DNA from: JAUNKE01 sp041853585
Lineage (GTDB): Bacteria; Bacillota; Clostridia; Peptostreptococcales; Filifactoraceae
DNA: 46,138 nt
NCBI GenBank assembly: GCA_041853585.1
Contig: JBGZSM010000051.1
Coordinates: 1 to 46,138 of the forward strand
Reading direction: 5' to 3'
This document shows positions 1-8,405 of the stretch, piece after piece (positions within the stretch are counted from its first letter, which is position 1; the number at the start of each line of letters is the position of its first letter). The translations under genes and the position numbers were made by a program. The notes below the pieces were generated by a model, which was not told the origin of the DNA, did no database searches, and saw only the letters and a list, made by a program, of their open reading frames with translations.

Positions 1-41
1 CTCCATGAATGATTTCCTTTCTGCGGCTGTCTGATAAATAT

Positions 42-123
42 TGTAAGTCTTATTTCTACTTTTTACAAAGTGGAATTTCTTGTAAGACTAACTTCTACTT
101 TGACTCCCGCCAAGTGGAAATTA
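42..123. repeat. Imperfect tandem direct repeat upstream of thrS promoter
   Basis: Two units of about 40 bases follow each other. Each starts TGTAAG(T/A)CT, continues through TTCTACTTT and ends AAGTGGAA. They lie about 50 bases upstream of the thrS promoter. They could be regulator sites, the 3' end of an upstream element or an old insertion-sequence end. Bases 1-41 show no recognisable gene. Confidence 0.45.
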
Positions 124-173
124 CTTTTTCACTTTAGGGTCTATAAGTTTTTTCCAAAATCCGATAAAAGTTA

Positions 174-202
174 TTGACAATAACTCTAAATAAGAGTATA
201 AT
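174..202 (+). promoter_or_regulatory. Sigma-A type promoter of thrS
   Basis: A perfect TTGACA (174-179) and a perfect TATAAT (197-202) are separated by 17 bases. Transcription would start around 209, immediately before the T-box leader. Confidence 0.9.
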
Positions 203-204
203 TT

Positions 205-410
205 ATCAACAAGCAATGATTAAGGAACATTTATACATTTTGATTTACAGAGAAAAAGCGGTGCTGAGAGCTTTTATTCAATCGTATAAAATGACCACCT
301 TATAGCACTCAGTAATGATGAGCGGGTATGCCCGATACAGCTAACAGAGTACAAAATTGGGTGGAACCACGTTTACGCGTCCCATGGATTGATAGTCCAT
401 GGGCTTTTTT
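205..410 (+). promoter_or_regulatory. T-box leader of thrS with terminator
   Basis: The T-box consensus AATTGGGTGGAACCACG is at 355-371. It is followed by a terminator whose arms are CCCATGGA (381-388) and TCCATGGG (396-403), then a run of T. Upstream, GACCACC (293-299) carries a candidate ACC threonine specifier close to the 3' side of stem I, but the exact codon was not modelled. In this family uncharged tRNA stabilises the antiterminator, so thrS should be induced by threonine starvation. Confidence 0.93.
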
Positions 411-433
411 ATTATAAAAAATAAGGAGTAATT

Positions 434-2341
434 ATGATTAATATTGAATTGAAAGACGGCTCAAAAAGAGCATACGAAAGCGGTGTGAAAGTTTTTGACA
501 TCGCATCATCCATCAGTGAAGGATTAGCGAGAGATATTGTCGGAGCGAGGTTGAACGGAAGAGTTGTTGAACTCAATACGCCGATTGAAGAAGATGGAAA
601 AATTGAATTTCTGAAGTTTTCCGAGATGGACGGAAAGGATATTTTTTGGCATACTTCGACTCATATCATGGCGCAGGCAATCAAAAGATTGTATCCGGAA
701 GCGAAACTTGCAATCGGACCGGCTTTGGAAAACGGCTTTTACTACGATGTTGATTTGGACTATCGACTCACCAACGAAGATTTGGAAAAAATCGAAGAAG
801 AAATGAAAAAAATCGTAAAAGACGGATATGAAATCAAACGATTTGAATTGCCGGTTGACGAAGCGATCGCATTGATGAAATCAAAAAATGAAGATTACAA
901 AGTAGAGCTGATTGAAGATATTGCCGATCGAGGTGAAAATATTTCCTTCTATGAGCAAGGAGAATTTGTCGATCTTTGTGCCGGGCCGCATCTTGCGAAT
1001 GTAAAGAAAGTAAAAGCTTTCAAACTGACAAGCGTGGCGGGCGCATATTGGCGAGGCGACCAGAGCAACAAGATGCTTCAAAGGGTCTATGGAATTTCAT
1101 TTGAAAAGAAGAAAGACCTCGATGAATATTTGCACATGTTGGAAGAGGCGAAAAAGCGTGACCATCGAAAAATCGGACGCGAAATGGATTTGTTTACCGT
1201 ACTTGAAGAAGGTCCGGGCTTCCCATTCCTACTTCCAAACGGAGCAATTCTTAAAAACAATCTGATGGCTTACTGGCGTGAAGTGCATCGCAAGGCGGGA
1301 TATATCGAAGTGGAAACTCCGATTATTTTGCGTCGTCAGCTTTGGGAAACATCGGGTCACTGGTTCAACTACAAAGAAAATATGTACACCGTACAAATCG
1401 ACGATGAGGATTATGCAATCAAACCGATGAACTGTCCGGGCGGAATGTTGGTTTACAAAACCAAGATGCGTTCTTATCGAGACTTCCCGATTCGAATGGG
1501 AGAAGTGGGACGAGTCCATCGACATGAGTTGTCCGGCGCATTGCATGGTTTGATGCGAGTGCGTGCATTTACTCAAGACGATGCTCATATATTCATGTTG
1601 GAAGAGCAAATCAAGGACGAAATCAAAGGCGTAACTGCTTTGATTGATGAGATGTATAAAAAATTCGGTTTCACATATCATGTGGAACTTTCGACAAGAC
1701 CGGAGAAATTCTTAGGCAAGATTGAAGACTGGGATAGAAATGAGGCAACGCTCAAAGAGGCGCTTGAGGAGCTCGGTTTGGATTACAAAATTAATGAAGG
1801 CGACGGCGCATTCTACGGACCGAAAATCGACTTCCATCTTCGCGATGCAATCGGGCGTACTTGGCAATGCGGAACAATTCAGTTGGATTCCCAATTGCCG
1901 GAGCGTTTTGATTTGACCTATATCGGAAAAGACGGCGAAAAGCATCGTCCGATTATGATTCACCGAGTAGCTTACGGAAGTTTGGAGCGATTCATGGGAA
2001 TTTTGATTGAGCATTATGCGGGCAAATTCCCGGTATGGCTTGCACCGGTTCAGGCAAAAATTTTGCCGATTTCCGAAAAATTTATGGATTATGCAAAAGA
2101 AATCGAGAAAAAGTTGTTTGATGCAGGTGTGCGAGTCGCATTGGACAACCGCGCGGAAAAAATCGGATACAAGATCCGAGAGGCACAAATGGAAAAAGTA
2201 CCTTATATGATTATCGTCGGGGAAAAAGAAGTGGAAGAAAATAATCTTTCCATCAGACTTCGCGAAACCGGTGAGACAATTTCGATGAGTGTCGATGAAT
2301 TTAAGCAAAAAGTGGTTGAAGAAAATAACAGTAGAGCATAA
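434..2341 (+). CDS. thrS: Threonine--tRNA ligase
   Basis: This cytoplasmic class II aminoacyl-tRNA synthetase charges tRNA-Thr with threonine. The 635 residues match the usual length. An N-terminal TGS domain spans about 1-60. The editing domain carries HTSTH (H73, H77) and the CAGPH motif (C182, H186). The catalytic core contains MNCPGGM, the motif 2 stretch GRVHRHE and CGTIQLD. A C-terminal anticodon-binding domain starts near residue 535. The ATG start follows AAGGAG at good spacing. The gene stands alone between its own T-box leader and a terminator at 2351, so it is regulated through the T-box. Confidence 0.98.
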   Translation: MINIELKDGSKRAYESGVKVFDIASSISEGLARDIVGARLNGRVVELNTPIEEDGKIEFLKFSEMDGKDIFWHTSTHIMAQAIKRLYPEAKLAIGPALENGFYYDVDLDYRLTNEDLEKIEEEMKKIVKDGYEIKRFELPVDEAIALMKSKNEDYKVELIEDIADRGENISFYEQGEFVDLCAGPHLANVKKVKAFKLTSVAGAYWRGDQSNKMLQRVYGISFEKKKDLDEYLHMLEEAKKRDHRKIGREMDLFTVLEEGPGFPFLLPNGAILKNNLMAYWREVHRKAGYIEVETPIILRRQLWETSGHWFNYKENMYTVQIDDEDYAIKPMNCPGGMLVYKTKMRSYRDFPIRMGEVGRVHRHELSGALHGLMRVRAFTQDDAHIFMLEEQIKDEIKGVTALIDEMYKKFGFTYHVELSTRPEKFLGKIEDWDRNEATLKEALEELGLDYKINEGDGAFYGPKIDFHLRDAIGRTWQCGTIQLDSQLPERFDLTYIGKDGEKHRPIMIHRVAYGSLERFMGILIEHYAGKFPVWLAPVQAKILPISEKFMDYAKEIEKKLFDAGVRVALDNRAEKIGYKIREAQMEKVPYMIIVGEKEVEENNLSIRLRETGETISMSVDEFKQKVVEENNSRA

Positions 2342-2350
2342 TGACAAAGA

Positions 2351-2380
2351 GAGTGTCGGAAAAAACGGCACTCTTTTTTA
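2351..2380 (+). terminator. Rho-independent terminator after thrS
   Basis: An 8-bp stem, GAGTGTCG (2351-2358) with CGGCACTC (2366-2373), is followed by a run of T. It separates thrS from the cobalamin-regulated operon. Confidence 0.88.
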
Positions 2381-2411
2381 TTGATAAAACTTTTTGTTAA
2401 TATAAATTTTT

Positions 2412-2460
2412 TTGATTGGAATAGATTTTTAATCTATGCTATATTTATTCCATAGCATAG
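2412..2460 (+). promoter_or_regulatory. Possible promoter overlapped by a perfect 9-bp inverted repeat
   Basis: TTGATT (2412-2417) and TATGCT (2435-2440) are 17 bases apart and could be a weak promoter; the -10 matches only 4 of 6. CTATGCTAT (2434-2442) and ATAGCATAG (2452-2460) form a perfect inverted repeat across it with a 9-base spacer. The right arm also contains the 5' strand of the riboswitch P1 stem. It could be an operator, or an alternative structure that competes with P1. Confidence 0.4.
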
Positions 2461-2598
2461 TGATGCATTGCATTGAAAAGGGAATCCGGTGAAAATCCGG
2501 AACAGCTCGCTCTACTGTAATATGGACGACGCCGAAATACCACTTGATTCAGGGAAGGTCGGATTGTCGGATGAAGTTAAGTCAGGAGACCTGCTATG
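2451..2598 (+). promoter_or_regulatory. Cobalamin (AdoCbl) riboswitch
   Basis: The B12-box elements are in order: AAAAGGGAA near 2476, CCGGTGAAAATCCGG, the CTGTAA segment, a CCACTT variant of GCCACTG, GGGAAGG near 2555 and GTCAGGAGACCTGC near 2581. The P1 stem pairs CATAGCA (2451-2457) with TGCTATG (2592-2598). It precedes a terminator and a corrinoid methyltransferase operon. The family normally switches genes off when cobalamin is plentiful. Confidence 0.93.
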
Positions 2599-2614
2599 TG
2601 AAAAAGTCTTTTTG

Positions 2615-2660
2615 GTGAGAAAGAGATGGGAGCTTAACCATGTCATTCTCACTTTTTTTG
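2615..2660 (+). terminator. Riboswitch expression-platform terminator
   Basis: GTGAGAA (2615-2621) pairs with TTCTCAC (2646-2652). An inner ATGG/CCAT helix lies in the loop and a run of T follows. It sits between the aptamer and the first gene, so control is by transcription attenuation. Confidence 0.85.
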
Positions 2661-2686
2661 TAAAATAGTAAAATAGGAGATGGAAA

Positions 2687-3631
2687 ATGCAAATACATAT
2701 CATATCCGGATTTTTAGGAGCCGGAAAAACTACTTTTTTGAATAGATATCTTACGATTTTGAAAGGTAAAATCGTAGTGATTGAAAATGATTATGGAGAT
2801 ATTTGTTTAGATAAAGAACTGATTCAAGAGGATGTTCCCGTTTACGAAATGTATGCGGGTTGTATTTGTTGTAGCTTGATTACGGATTTTCAAAAAGGAA
2901 TCAAGCAAATTTCGGAGCAATTCAAACCCGACCATATTGTGATAGAGCCATCCGGAGTCGGAAAACTATCGGATGTCATCTGTGCTTGTCAATCTGCCAA
3001 AGAAAAAGAACAGGTTGATTTGGATATATCGTTCTTAGTGACGATTGTAGATGCGGAGGAATTTGAATGCTATATAGAAGACTTCGGTGCTTTTTATCTC
3101 AATCAGATTGAAAATGCACAACTGATATTGTTAAGCAACATCGAGAAGAAGACGGAAGATGAAATAAAGAGCATTGCTGAAGAATTAAAAAGAGAAAATA
3201 ATAAAGCCGTTATTTACTCGAACGACTGGAGATTGCTGGAGGATGAAGATTTACACGAAATTATCAAATTGAGTCAGCAAAACAACGAATCTCTTCTTCG
3301 AAACGGGGAGCACAGTCATTCGCATACCGATACGGGAATGATCTTCTCGACTTTGGTTTTAGATTATGGGGCAAAGGCCGGCAGAGAAGATTTGGAAAAA
3401 ATTTTAGAAAAACTGAAAGACAGGAAATACGGATATATTTTGCGAGCAAAAGGAATCGTAAATTCTTCAGGAGGAGAGCTTGTATTCAACTTCACACCTG
3501 AAAAGCTGGATATCCAAGGCTATAAAAAGAATAGAACGAGTCTAATTACAACAAAAAAAATTACTGACAAAGTGATTATCATCGGTTGTAATTTGAACGA
3601 AGATGGTTTAAAAAATTTATTTCTGGAATAG
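2687..3631 (+). CDS. CobW-like G3E-family GTPase (COG0523 metallochaperone)
   Basis: This is probably a cytoplasmic nucleotide-dependent metal or cofactor chaperone. Residues 8-16 form a Walker A loop (GFLGAGKTT). The G3E hallmark CxCC is at C59, C61 and C62. Switch-region motifs ENDYGD (33-38) and EPSGVGK follow. A His-rich HSHSH stretch near residue 210 could bind metal, and a CobW C-terminal domain completes the 314 residues. It is the first gene after the cobalamin riboswitch and lies 9 bases before the first methyltransferase. Family members handle zinc, cobalt, nickel or cobalamin. Delivery of zinc to the UroD-type enzymes, or service to the corrinoid protein, is inference. Confidence 0.87.
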   Translation: MQIHIISGFLGAGKTTFLNRYLTILKGKIVVIENDYGDICLDKELIQEDVPVYEMYAGCICCSLITDFQKGIKQISEQFKPDHIVIEPSGVGKLSDVICACQSAKEKEQVDLDISFLVTIVDAEEFECYIEDFGAFYLNQIENAQLILLSNIEKKTEDEIKSIAEELKRENNKAVIYSNDWRLLEDEDLHEIIKLSQQNNESLLRNGEHSHSHTDTGMIFSTLVLDYGAKAGREDLEKILEKLKDRKYGYILRAKGIVNSSGGELVFNFTPEKLDIQGYKKNRTSLITTKKITDKVIIIGCNLNEDGLKNLFLE

Positions 3632-3640
3632 GAGGATGTT

Positions 3641-4723
3641 ATGCATAAGGATGACCAAATGACGCCGAATGAAAGAATGGAAGCGATGTTTTCGGGAAAA
3701 GGATTCGATCGCATTCCCGCCATGCCTTTTGTAGTATCGATAGCAGGGAAGATGGCAGGCATGACTCATAGTGAAAAAAGAAGTTCGGCAAAAAATCAGG
3801 CAAAGGCACAGATTGTGTCTTATGAAAAACTGGGACATGATGGCATGTGTATTGAATATGGCTTACATGGAATAGGAAAGGCCTGTGGAACAAAATGTAA
3901 TTATCCGGAGGATGGAGTACCTGCGATTACAGAGCATTGTTTAAAGGATATTAAAAATGTGGACAAAGATCTTGACTTGGAAATGGTATTACTAAAAAAT
4001 GATTCATGGTTTCAATTGAATCACGAAGCTTGTCAAATTTGTTTGGATAAATATGGAAGTGAGGTTGGTGCGAATGCTATTATTTCGGGACCTTTCACGG
4101 CTGCTGCGAGTATATATCCGGTGGAGAAGCTTTTGAGAGCTACCGTAAAAGATCCGGAAAATCTGCATAAATTGCTTGATTTCTGTACGGAAGCTTCTAA
4201 ATTGGTTATAAAAGAATTTATAAAAATTGGTGGAGGAATATTTATCTCCGATCCCGTCGCTTCTTGTGATTTGATACATCCGCAAACATATCGAGAATTC
4301 GTTATGCCATATACAAAAAGACAAATGGATTTTATCCATTCTTTGGGAGCAGGAGCAGGGTATCATATTTGCGGAAATGCAAATCCGATTTTGGAAAATA
4401 TGCTTGAGACAGGCTGCGACACATTAAGCATCGATACTAAGGTAAAATTGACAGATGCTCGGAAAGTATCCGAAGAAAAAGCGATTCTTTTGGGCAATGT
4501 AAAACCGCTGGAAACCATGATGCTAGGAACTTATCAAGATGTTTTTGATAATGTGAGACAGGACATTATCGATTCGTGGGGAGCCAAGAAAGGATATATA
4601 TTGGGTACCGGGTGTGACATACCCCTTAATACTCCAATTGAAAATATGTTTGCTTTTATGGACGCGGCTCGAACTTTTGGGAAGTACCCGATTGATGTAG
4701 AAAAATTAAAAAGAATAAAATAG
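3641..4723 (+). CDS. UroD/MtaA-family corrinoid methyltransferase (tandem copy A)
   Basis: This 360-residue protein has the TIM-barrel uroporphyrinogen-decarboxylase fold used by corrinoid methyltransferases such as MtaA, MtbA and CmuA. The zinc ligands expected of that group are present: HxC at H242/C244 (YHICG) and a distal cysteine C325 (GTGCD). True HemE has no such triad, and the operon holds no other tetrapyrrole genes. It should move a methyl group between a substrate or thiol and the corrinoid protein encoded downstream. It starts MHK-DQM like its neighbour; by eye the two are roughly 45% identical, which suggests tandem duplication. It has a strong RBS (AGGAGG). The substrate is unknown. 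Confidence 0.87.
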   Translation: MHKDDQMTPNERMEAMFSGKGFDRIPAMPFVVSIAGKMAGMTHSEKRSSAKNQAKAQIVSYEKLGHDGMCIEYGLHGIGKACGTKCNYPEDGVPAITEHCLKDIKNVDKDLDLEMVLLKNDSWFQLNHEACQICLDKYGSEVGANAIISGPFTAAASIYPVEKLLRATVKDPENLHKLLDFCTEASKLVIKEFIKIGGGIFISDPVASCDLIHPQTYREFVMPYTKRQMDFIHSLGAGAGYHICGNANPILENMLETGCDTLSIDTKVKLTDARKVSEEKAILLGNVKPLETMMLGTYQDVFDNVRQDIIDSWGAKKGYILGTGCDIPLNTPIENMFAFMDAARTFGKYPIDVEKLKRIK

Positions 4724-4731
4724 GAGGATGC

Positions 4732-5802
4732 ATGCATAAGAATGACCAGATGGTGCCGATGGAGAGACTAGAAGCATTTATGACAGGGAAACCGATGGAT
4801 CGTATTTTGTCAATGCCTCTAATTTGTTCCATGTCGGGAAGTTGTGCAGGGATGACTCATAGGGAAAAGAGATCAAGTGCTAAGAATGAGGCAATTTGCC
4901 AAATCGAAGGATACAAAAAGTTTGGAAATGATTTATTGATTGCCGAATATGGGTTGCATACAATAGGTAAGGCGCTTGGAACGATTATGAGCGAGCCTGA
5001 GAATTCAGTACCCGCCATTCAGGAACATGTGCTGAAAGATTTGGATAAGATTGATGAATTGGATTTTGACAGAGTCAGACTACAAAACAGTAAAGATTTT
5101 CAACTGCATTTGGACTGTGTGAAAATTCTTGTTGAAAGAATGGGAAGCGAAGTACCGATAGGGACTCTTATAACGGGACCCTTCACAGCGATGGCGAGCA
5201 TTTATCCGGTGGAAAAATTACTGAAAGCAACGAGGAAAAATCCCGATAAAGTTCATCAATTGATGCGTTTGTGCACAGATATACTCAAAGAGATACATGT
5301 GGAATTTATAAAGGAAGGCTCAATGATATTATTTTGTGACCCGATTGCATCAGGCTCTCTAATTAGCGCTCAGGATTACGAAAAATATGTATTGCCTTAT
5401 TCGACGGAGCTGATGGAGAATATTCATCAAAACAATGGCGTTGTTTGCTATCACATCTGCGGAGACACCAGTCGCATCGTAGGTAAAATGGCAAAAGCAA
5501 AACCGGATATGATCAGTATAGATAATCGGGTGAAGATGACTTTGGCAAAAGAAGAAATAGGCTTCGATATGCCGATTGTAGGAAATGTGGATCCGGTATC
5601 CGTCATGATTATGGGAGACAGACAAAAAGTAGATGAAGCGGTATTAAAATGTATTCAAGATTCACATGACAGTCCGAAAGGATATATTCTCTGTACGGGT
5701 TGTGACTTAAATGGAAATGTTCCTTTGGAAAATTTGGATGCTTTTATGCAGGCTGCAAGAAAATATGGAAAGTGGCCGGTGCAAGAAAGCAATTGGTTAT
5801 AG
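4732..5802 (+). CDS. UroD/MtaA-family corrinoid methyltransferase (tandem copy B)
   Basis: This 356-residue paralogue of the preceding gene lies only 8 bases downstream, with its own AGGAGG. It keeps the HxC...C zinc site (H241, C243, C324), with an extra cysteine at C321 (CTGCD). Shared blocks include GMTH, EKRSSAKN, GPFTA-ASIYPVEKLL and YHICG. The protein should be cytoplasmic and transfer a methyl group to or from the corrinoid protein encoded next. Two closely related copies suggest either two substrates or division into substrate-side and acceptor-side enzymes. Sequence alone does not decide. Confidence 0.87.
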   Translation: MHKNDQMVPMERLEAFMTGKPMDRILSMPLICSMSGSCAGMTHREKRSSAKNEAICQIEGYKKFGNDLLIAEYGLHTIGKALGTIMSEPENSVPAIQEHVLKDLDKIDELDFDRVRLQNSKDFQLHLDCVKILVERMGSEVPIGTLITGPFTAMASIYPVEKLLKATRKNPDKVHQLMRLCTDILKEIHVEFIKEGSMILFCDPIASGSLISAQDYEKYVLPYSTELMENIHQNNGVVCYHICGDTSRIVGKMAKAKPDMISIDNRVKMTLAKEEIGFDMPIVGNVDPVSVMIMGDRQKVDEAVLKCIQDSHDSPKGYILCTGCDLNGNVPLENLDAFMQAARKYGKWPVQESNWL

Positions 5803-5811
5803 GAGGATATT

Positions 5812-6468
5812 ATGGCAAAATCAAAAGAAGAATTGTTGGAAGCACTATCGGTTTGTGTTGTAGAGATGGAAGAAGAGGAAGTGGTGGATGTCGCCAATGA
5901 GTTTATTGCAGAAGGATATCCCGCTTTTGACGGCATTATGGACGGATTGGTTGACGGAATGAATAAAGCCAGCGATTTATACGATGAAGAAGAATATTTT
6001 GTCACCGATGTCTTGTTGTGCTCGGATGCCATGTATGCCGGTTTGGATGTTTTAAAACCGCATTTGCCGGTCGATGCGGGTGGACAAAATAAGCCTAAGG
6101 TTGTAATTGGTGTTGTGGAAGGAGACACGCATGATATCGGGAAAAATCTGGTAAAAATTATGTTGGACACCGCCGGATTTGAGATGTATGATTTAGGCAG
6201 AGATGTGCCGCTGGATAATTTTATCGACAAAGCGATTGAAGTCGATGCATCGCTGATTTGTATGTCCACATTGATGACGACTACGATGGAAGGTATGAAA
6301 ATCGTGATTGAAAAGCTGATTGAAAAAGGAATTCGGGACAGATTCAAGATCATGGTCGGAGGAAGTCCGATTTCTAAAAAATATACCGATGAAATTGGAG
6401 CGGACGGCTATTCAATCAATGCGGTGGAAGCGGTAAAAGTAGCAAAAGACCTGGTTGCTTTTGAATAA
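5812..6468 (+). CDS. Corrinoid-binding protein (MtaC/MtbC/MttC type)
   Basis: This small cytoplasmic methyl carrier holds a corrinoid whose cobalt cycles between Co(I) and methyl-Co(III). A helical cap domain covers about residues 5-90. A Rossmann-like B12-binding domain follows with the signature DTHDIGKN, giving the lower axial ligand H107. The later LICMSTLMTT and GGSPI segments are also typical of the fold. At 218 residues it matches family members. It is the only corrinoid protein in the operon, so all four UroD-like proteins probably share it. It lies between the two methyltransferase pairs, 9 bases after copy B. Confidence 0.94.
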   Translation: MAKSKEELLEALSVCVVEMEEEEVVDVANEFIAEGYPAFDGIMDGLVDGMNKASDLYDEEEYFVTDVLLCSDAMYAGLDVLKPHLPVDAGGQNKPKVVIGVVEGDTHDIGKNLVKIMLDTAGFEMYDLGRDVPLDNFIDKAIEVDASLICMSTLMTTTMEGMKIVIEKLIEKGIRDRFKIMVGGSPISKKYTDEIGADGYSINAVEAVKVAKDLVAFE

Positions 6469-6481
6469 ACAGGAGAATACT

Positions 6482-7513
6482 ATGCTTACTGAAAAGCAAA
6501 GGCTGGAAAAAATTTTTCGGCAAGAACATGTGGATCGTCCGCCCTGCATCTGTCCGGGAGGCATGATGAATATGATTACTATGGAGCTGATGCAGGAATG
6601 CGGAGTGACATGGCCGGACGCGCATTTGGATGCGGAGCAAATGGCAAAATTGGCGATGGCGGCCTATGAAAGAGATTGTTTTGAAAACATCGGAGTTCCG
6701 TTTTGCATGACGGTGGAGGCGGAAGAACTCGGCGCGGAAATTACGCTTGGCACAAATGTTTTTGAGCCGCATGTTGTAAAGTATGCGATTGAATCGGTCG
6801 TCGATTGGGAAAAGCTGAAACCGATTGATGTGCATGCCGGGAGAGCAAAGGTTGTGCTCGATGCTATCGAAATCATTAAGAAGCGGAATAAAACGGTGCC
6901 GATTATCGGAAATTTGGCAGGTCCGGTCAGTGTCGCGAGCTCGGTCATGGAGCCGGTACATTTTTATAAGGAGCTTCGAAAGCGCAACGAAATCGCGCAT
7001 CAATATATGACATTTATAACGGATCAGATTCTTGCTTTTGCTGAAGCGCAAATAAAGGCGGGAGTGGATGTGATTGCAATATCCGACCCGAGCGGTACCG
7101 GAGAGATATTGGGACCGAAATTTTTTGATGAATTTGTGGTAAAATATATGAATATCCTGCTTGACGGAATAAAAAAACATAATGTGCGCACCATTGTGCA
7201 TATCTGTGGACAGATGAAGAGCGTTTATAAAGAGTTGTCAAAAATTCGAAGCGATGCGCTAAGTTTTGATTCCATCGTCTCGATTGCGGATGCGAAAAAA
7301 AATCTGCCGGGAAGAGTGATTATGGGAAATGTGAGCACCTATGCTCTCGAGTTTGCGCAGCCGGAAAAAATTGCAAGTCTCACCAAATATTGTGTTAAGA
7401 ACGGTGCGAATATTATCTCACCGGCTTGCGGTTTGGGTACGAGATCGCCGCTTAAAAATGTTCGGGCAATTTTGGACGAGCTCAAGCATCTTGAAGGAGA
7501 GGGCGGTTTGTAA
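6482..7513 (+). CDS. UroD/MtaA-family corrinoid methyltransferase (third paralogue)
   Basis: This 343-residue methyltransferase keeps the zinc triad H240/C242 (VHICG) and C316 (SPACG). An upstream in-frame ATG exists at 6455, inside the corrinoid-protein gene. The ATG at 6482 is preferred because AGGAG lies just before it and it gives the family-like N-terminus MLTEKQRLEKIF. It is more distant from the tandem pair than they are from each other and is nearer to the next gene: both share a PFC-T-E-E-GA block and a GP-(S/T)V segment. Its role is probably methyl transfer between the corrinoid protein and a second substrate or acceptor. Confidence 0.86.
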   Translation: MLTEKQRLEKIFRQEHVDRPPCICPGGMMNMITMELMQECGVTWPDAHLDAEQMAKLAMAAYERDCFENIGVPFCMTVEAEELGAEITLGTNVFEPHVVKYAIESVVDWEKLKPIDVHAGRAKVVLDAIEIIKKRNKTVPIIGNLAGPVSVASSVMEPVHFYKELRKRNEIAHQYMTFITDQILAFAEAQIKAGVDVIAISDPSGTGEILGPKFFDEFVVKYMNILLDGIKKHNVRTIVHICGQMKSVYKELSKIRSDALSFDSIVSIADAKKNLPGRVIMGNVSTYALEFAQPEKIASLTKYCVKNGANIISPACGLGTRSPLKNVRAILDELKHLEGEGGL

Positions 7514-7524
7514 AAGGAGGATTT

Positions 7525-8394
7525 GTGAAAAAGATAGTTGATTACAAATGCACTTTTGATATTGCGGAAGGAATGAGCGGGGATCTGGCAAAAGAACTGG
7601 ACTTGGAATTTCCGAAAACTTATTTGCAAAAAGAAGGTATGATTAAACTGTCGAAAGGACTGAAAGAAAAAAATCAGAGTTTATTTTGCGAAATTCCTTT
7701 TTGTCATACTTTGGAATCGGAATCGATGGGAGCTTCTATCAACTATGGAGATGAAAAAGCGGGACCGAGAGCAAAGGAATATTTGACGAAATCCGTTTCC
7801 GATTTGTTGGATTTGCCATCCATCGATTTTGAAAAGGGAAGGATTTACGAAACGCTCTTGGCGGCAAAAGAGTTGAGAGAACAAGGGGAGAATGTCGTTT
7901 TTCATATATCGGGTCCATTGACGGTGATGGATGCGCTTATCGATCCGAGATACATTTTTAAAGCGATGAAAAAGGATAGGGAGCTTGCCAAAAAAGCATT
8001 ATGGAAAATGGGAGACGAGACCCTAAGATTTATGCAAAAAGTACGAGAATACGGCATCCAAATGATTAGCTACGCGGATTCGTCCGGCGGAGTCAATATT
8101 TTGGGACCGATATTTATGCAGCAGATGGTCGATGACTTTATGTATGATTTTTTGAAAAAAGTCGATTCGACACTGAACAAAGATATGCTCATCATCCTTT
8201 GCCCAAAAATTTCTCTGGCGCTTGTAGGAACGGAGAAAGCGGTTTTTGAAGATGTGGAGCTGGGAGAGGAAATGTCTTACGGACAGGCTTGCTTGGATTT
8301 GATTGGTCAAACGCGGTTCTTGGGTCAGACCTGTATAAAAAATTCAAATTTGCTCTTGAAAGATAAGCGAATCAAAAAAGTGGTTTTAGCATAG
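7525..8394 (+). CDS. Shortened UroD-like protein lacking the histidine zinc ligand
   Basis: The protein is related to the preceding methyltransferase but has only 289 residues and starts at GTG, after AAAGGAGG. The position of HxCG reads ILCP: the histidine is replaced by I224, C226 remains and the distal cysteine C270 remains. Conserved substrate-side blocks are still present (PFCHTLESESMGA near 58, HISGPLTV near 127, YADSSGG near 183). It may be a methyltransferase with an altered metal site, a non-catalytic partner, or a protein that docks with the corrinoid protein or the activator encoded next. The reading frame is open and flanked by good ribosome sites, so it is not simply decayed. Confidence 0.75.
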   Translation: MKKIVDYKCTFDIAEGMSGDLAKELDLEFPKTYLQKEGMIKLSKGLKEKNQSLFCEIPFCHTLESESMGASINYGDEKAGPRAKEYLTKSVSDLLDLPSIDFEKGRIYETLLAAKELREQGENVVFHISGPLTVMDALIDPRYIFKAMKKDRELAKKALWKMGDETLRFMQKVREYGIQMISYADSSGGVNILGPIFMQQMVDDFMYDFLKKVDSTLNKDMLIILCPKISLALVGTEKAVFEDVELGEEMSYGQACLDLIGQTRFLGQTCIKNSNLLLKDKRIKKVVLA

Positions 8395-8405
8395 TAGGAG
8401 GAAAA

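Noticed and set aside
1712..2371. Open frame of 219 codons on the minus strand
   Set aside because: It is antisense to thrS and runs through the thrS terminator; its composition is that of a shadow frame.
3641..5802. Tandem UroD genes as true HemE (uroporphyrinogen decarboxylase)
   Set aside because: They carry the HxC...C zinc motif absent from HemE, and the neighbours are a corrinoid protein and RACo, not haem genes.
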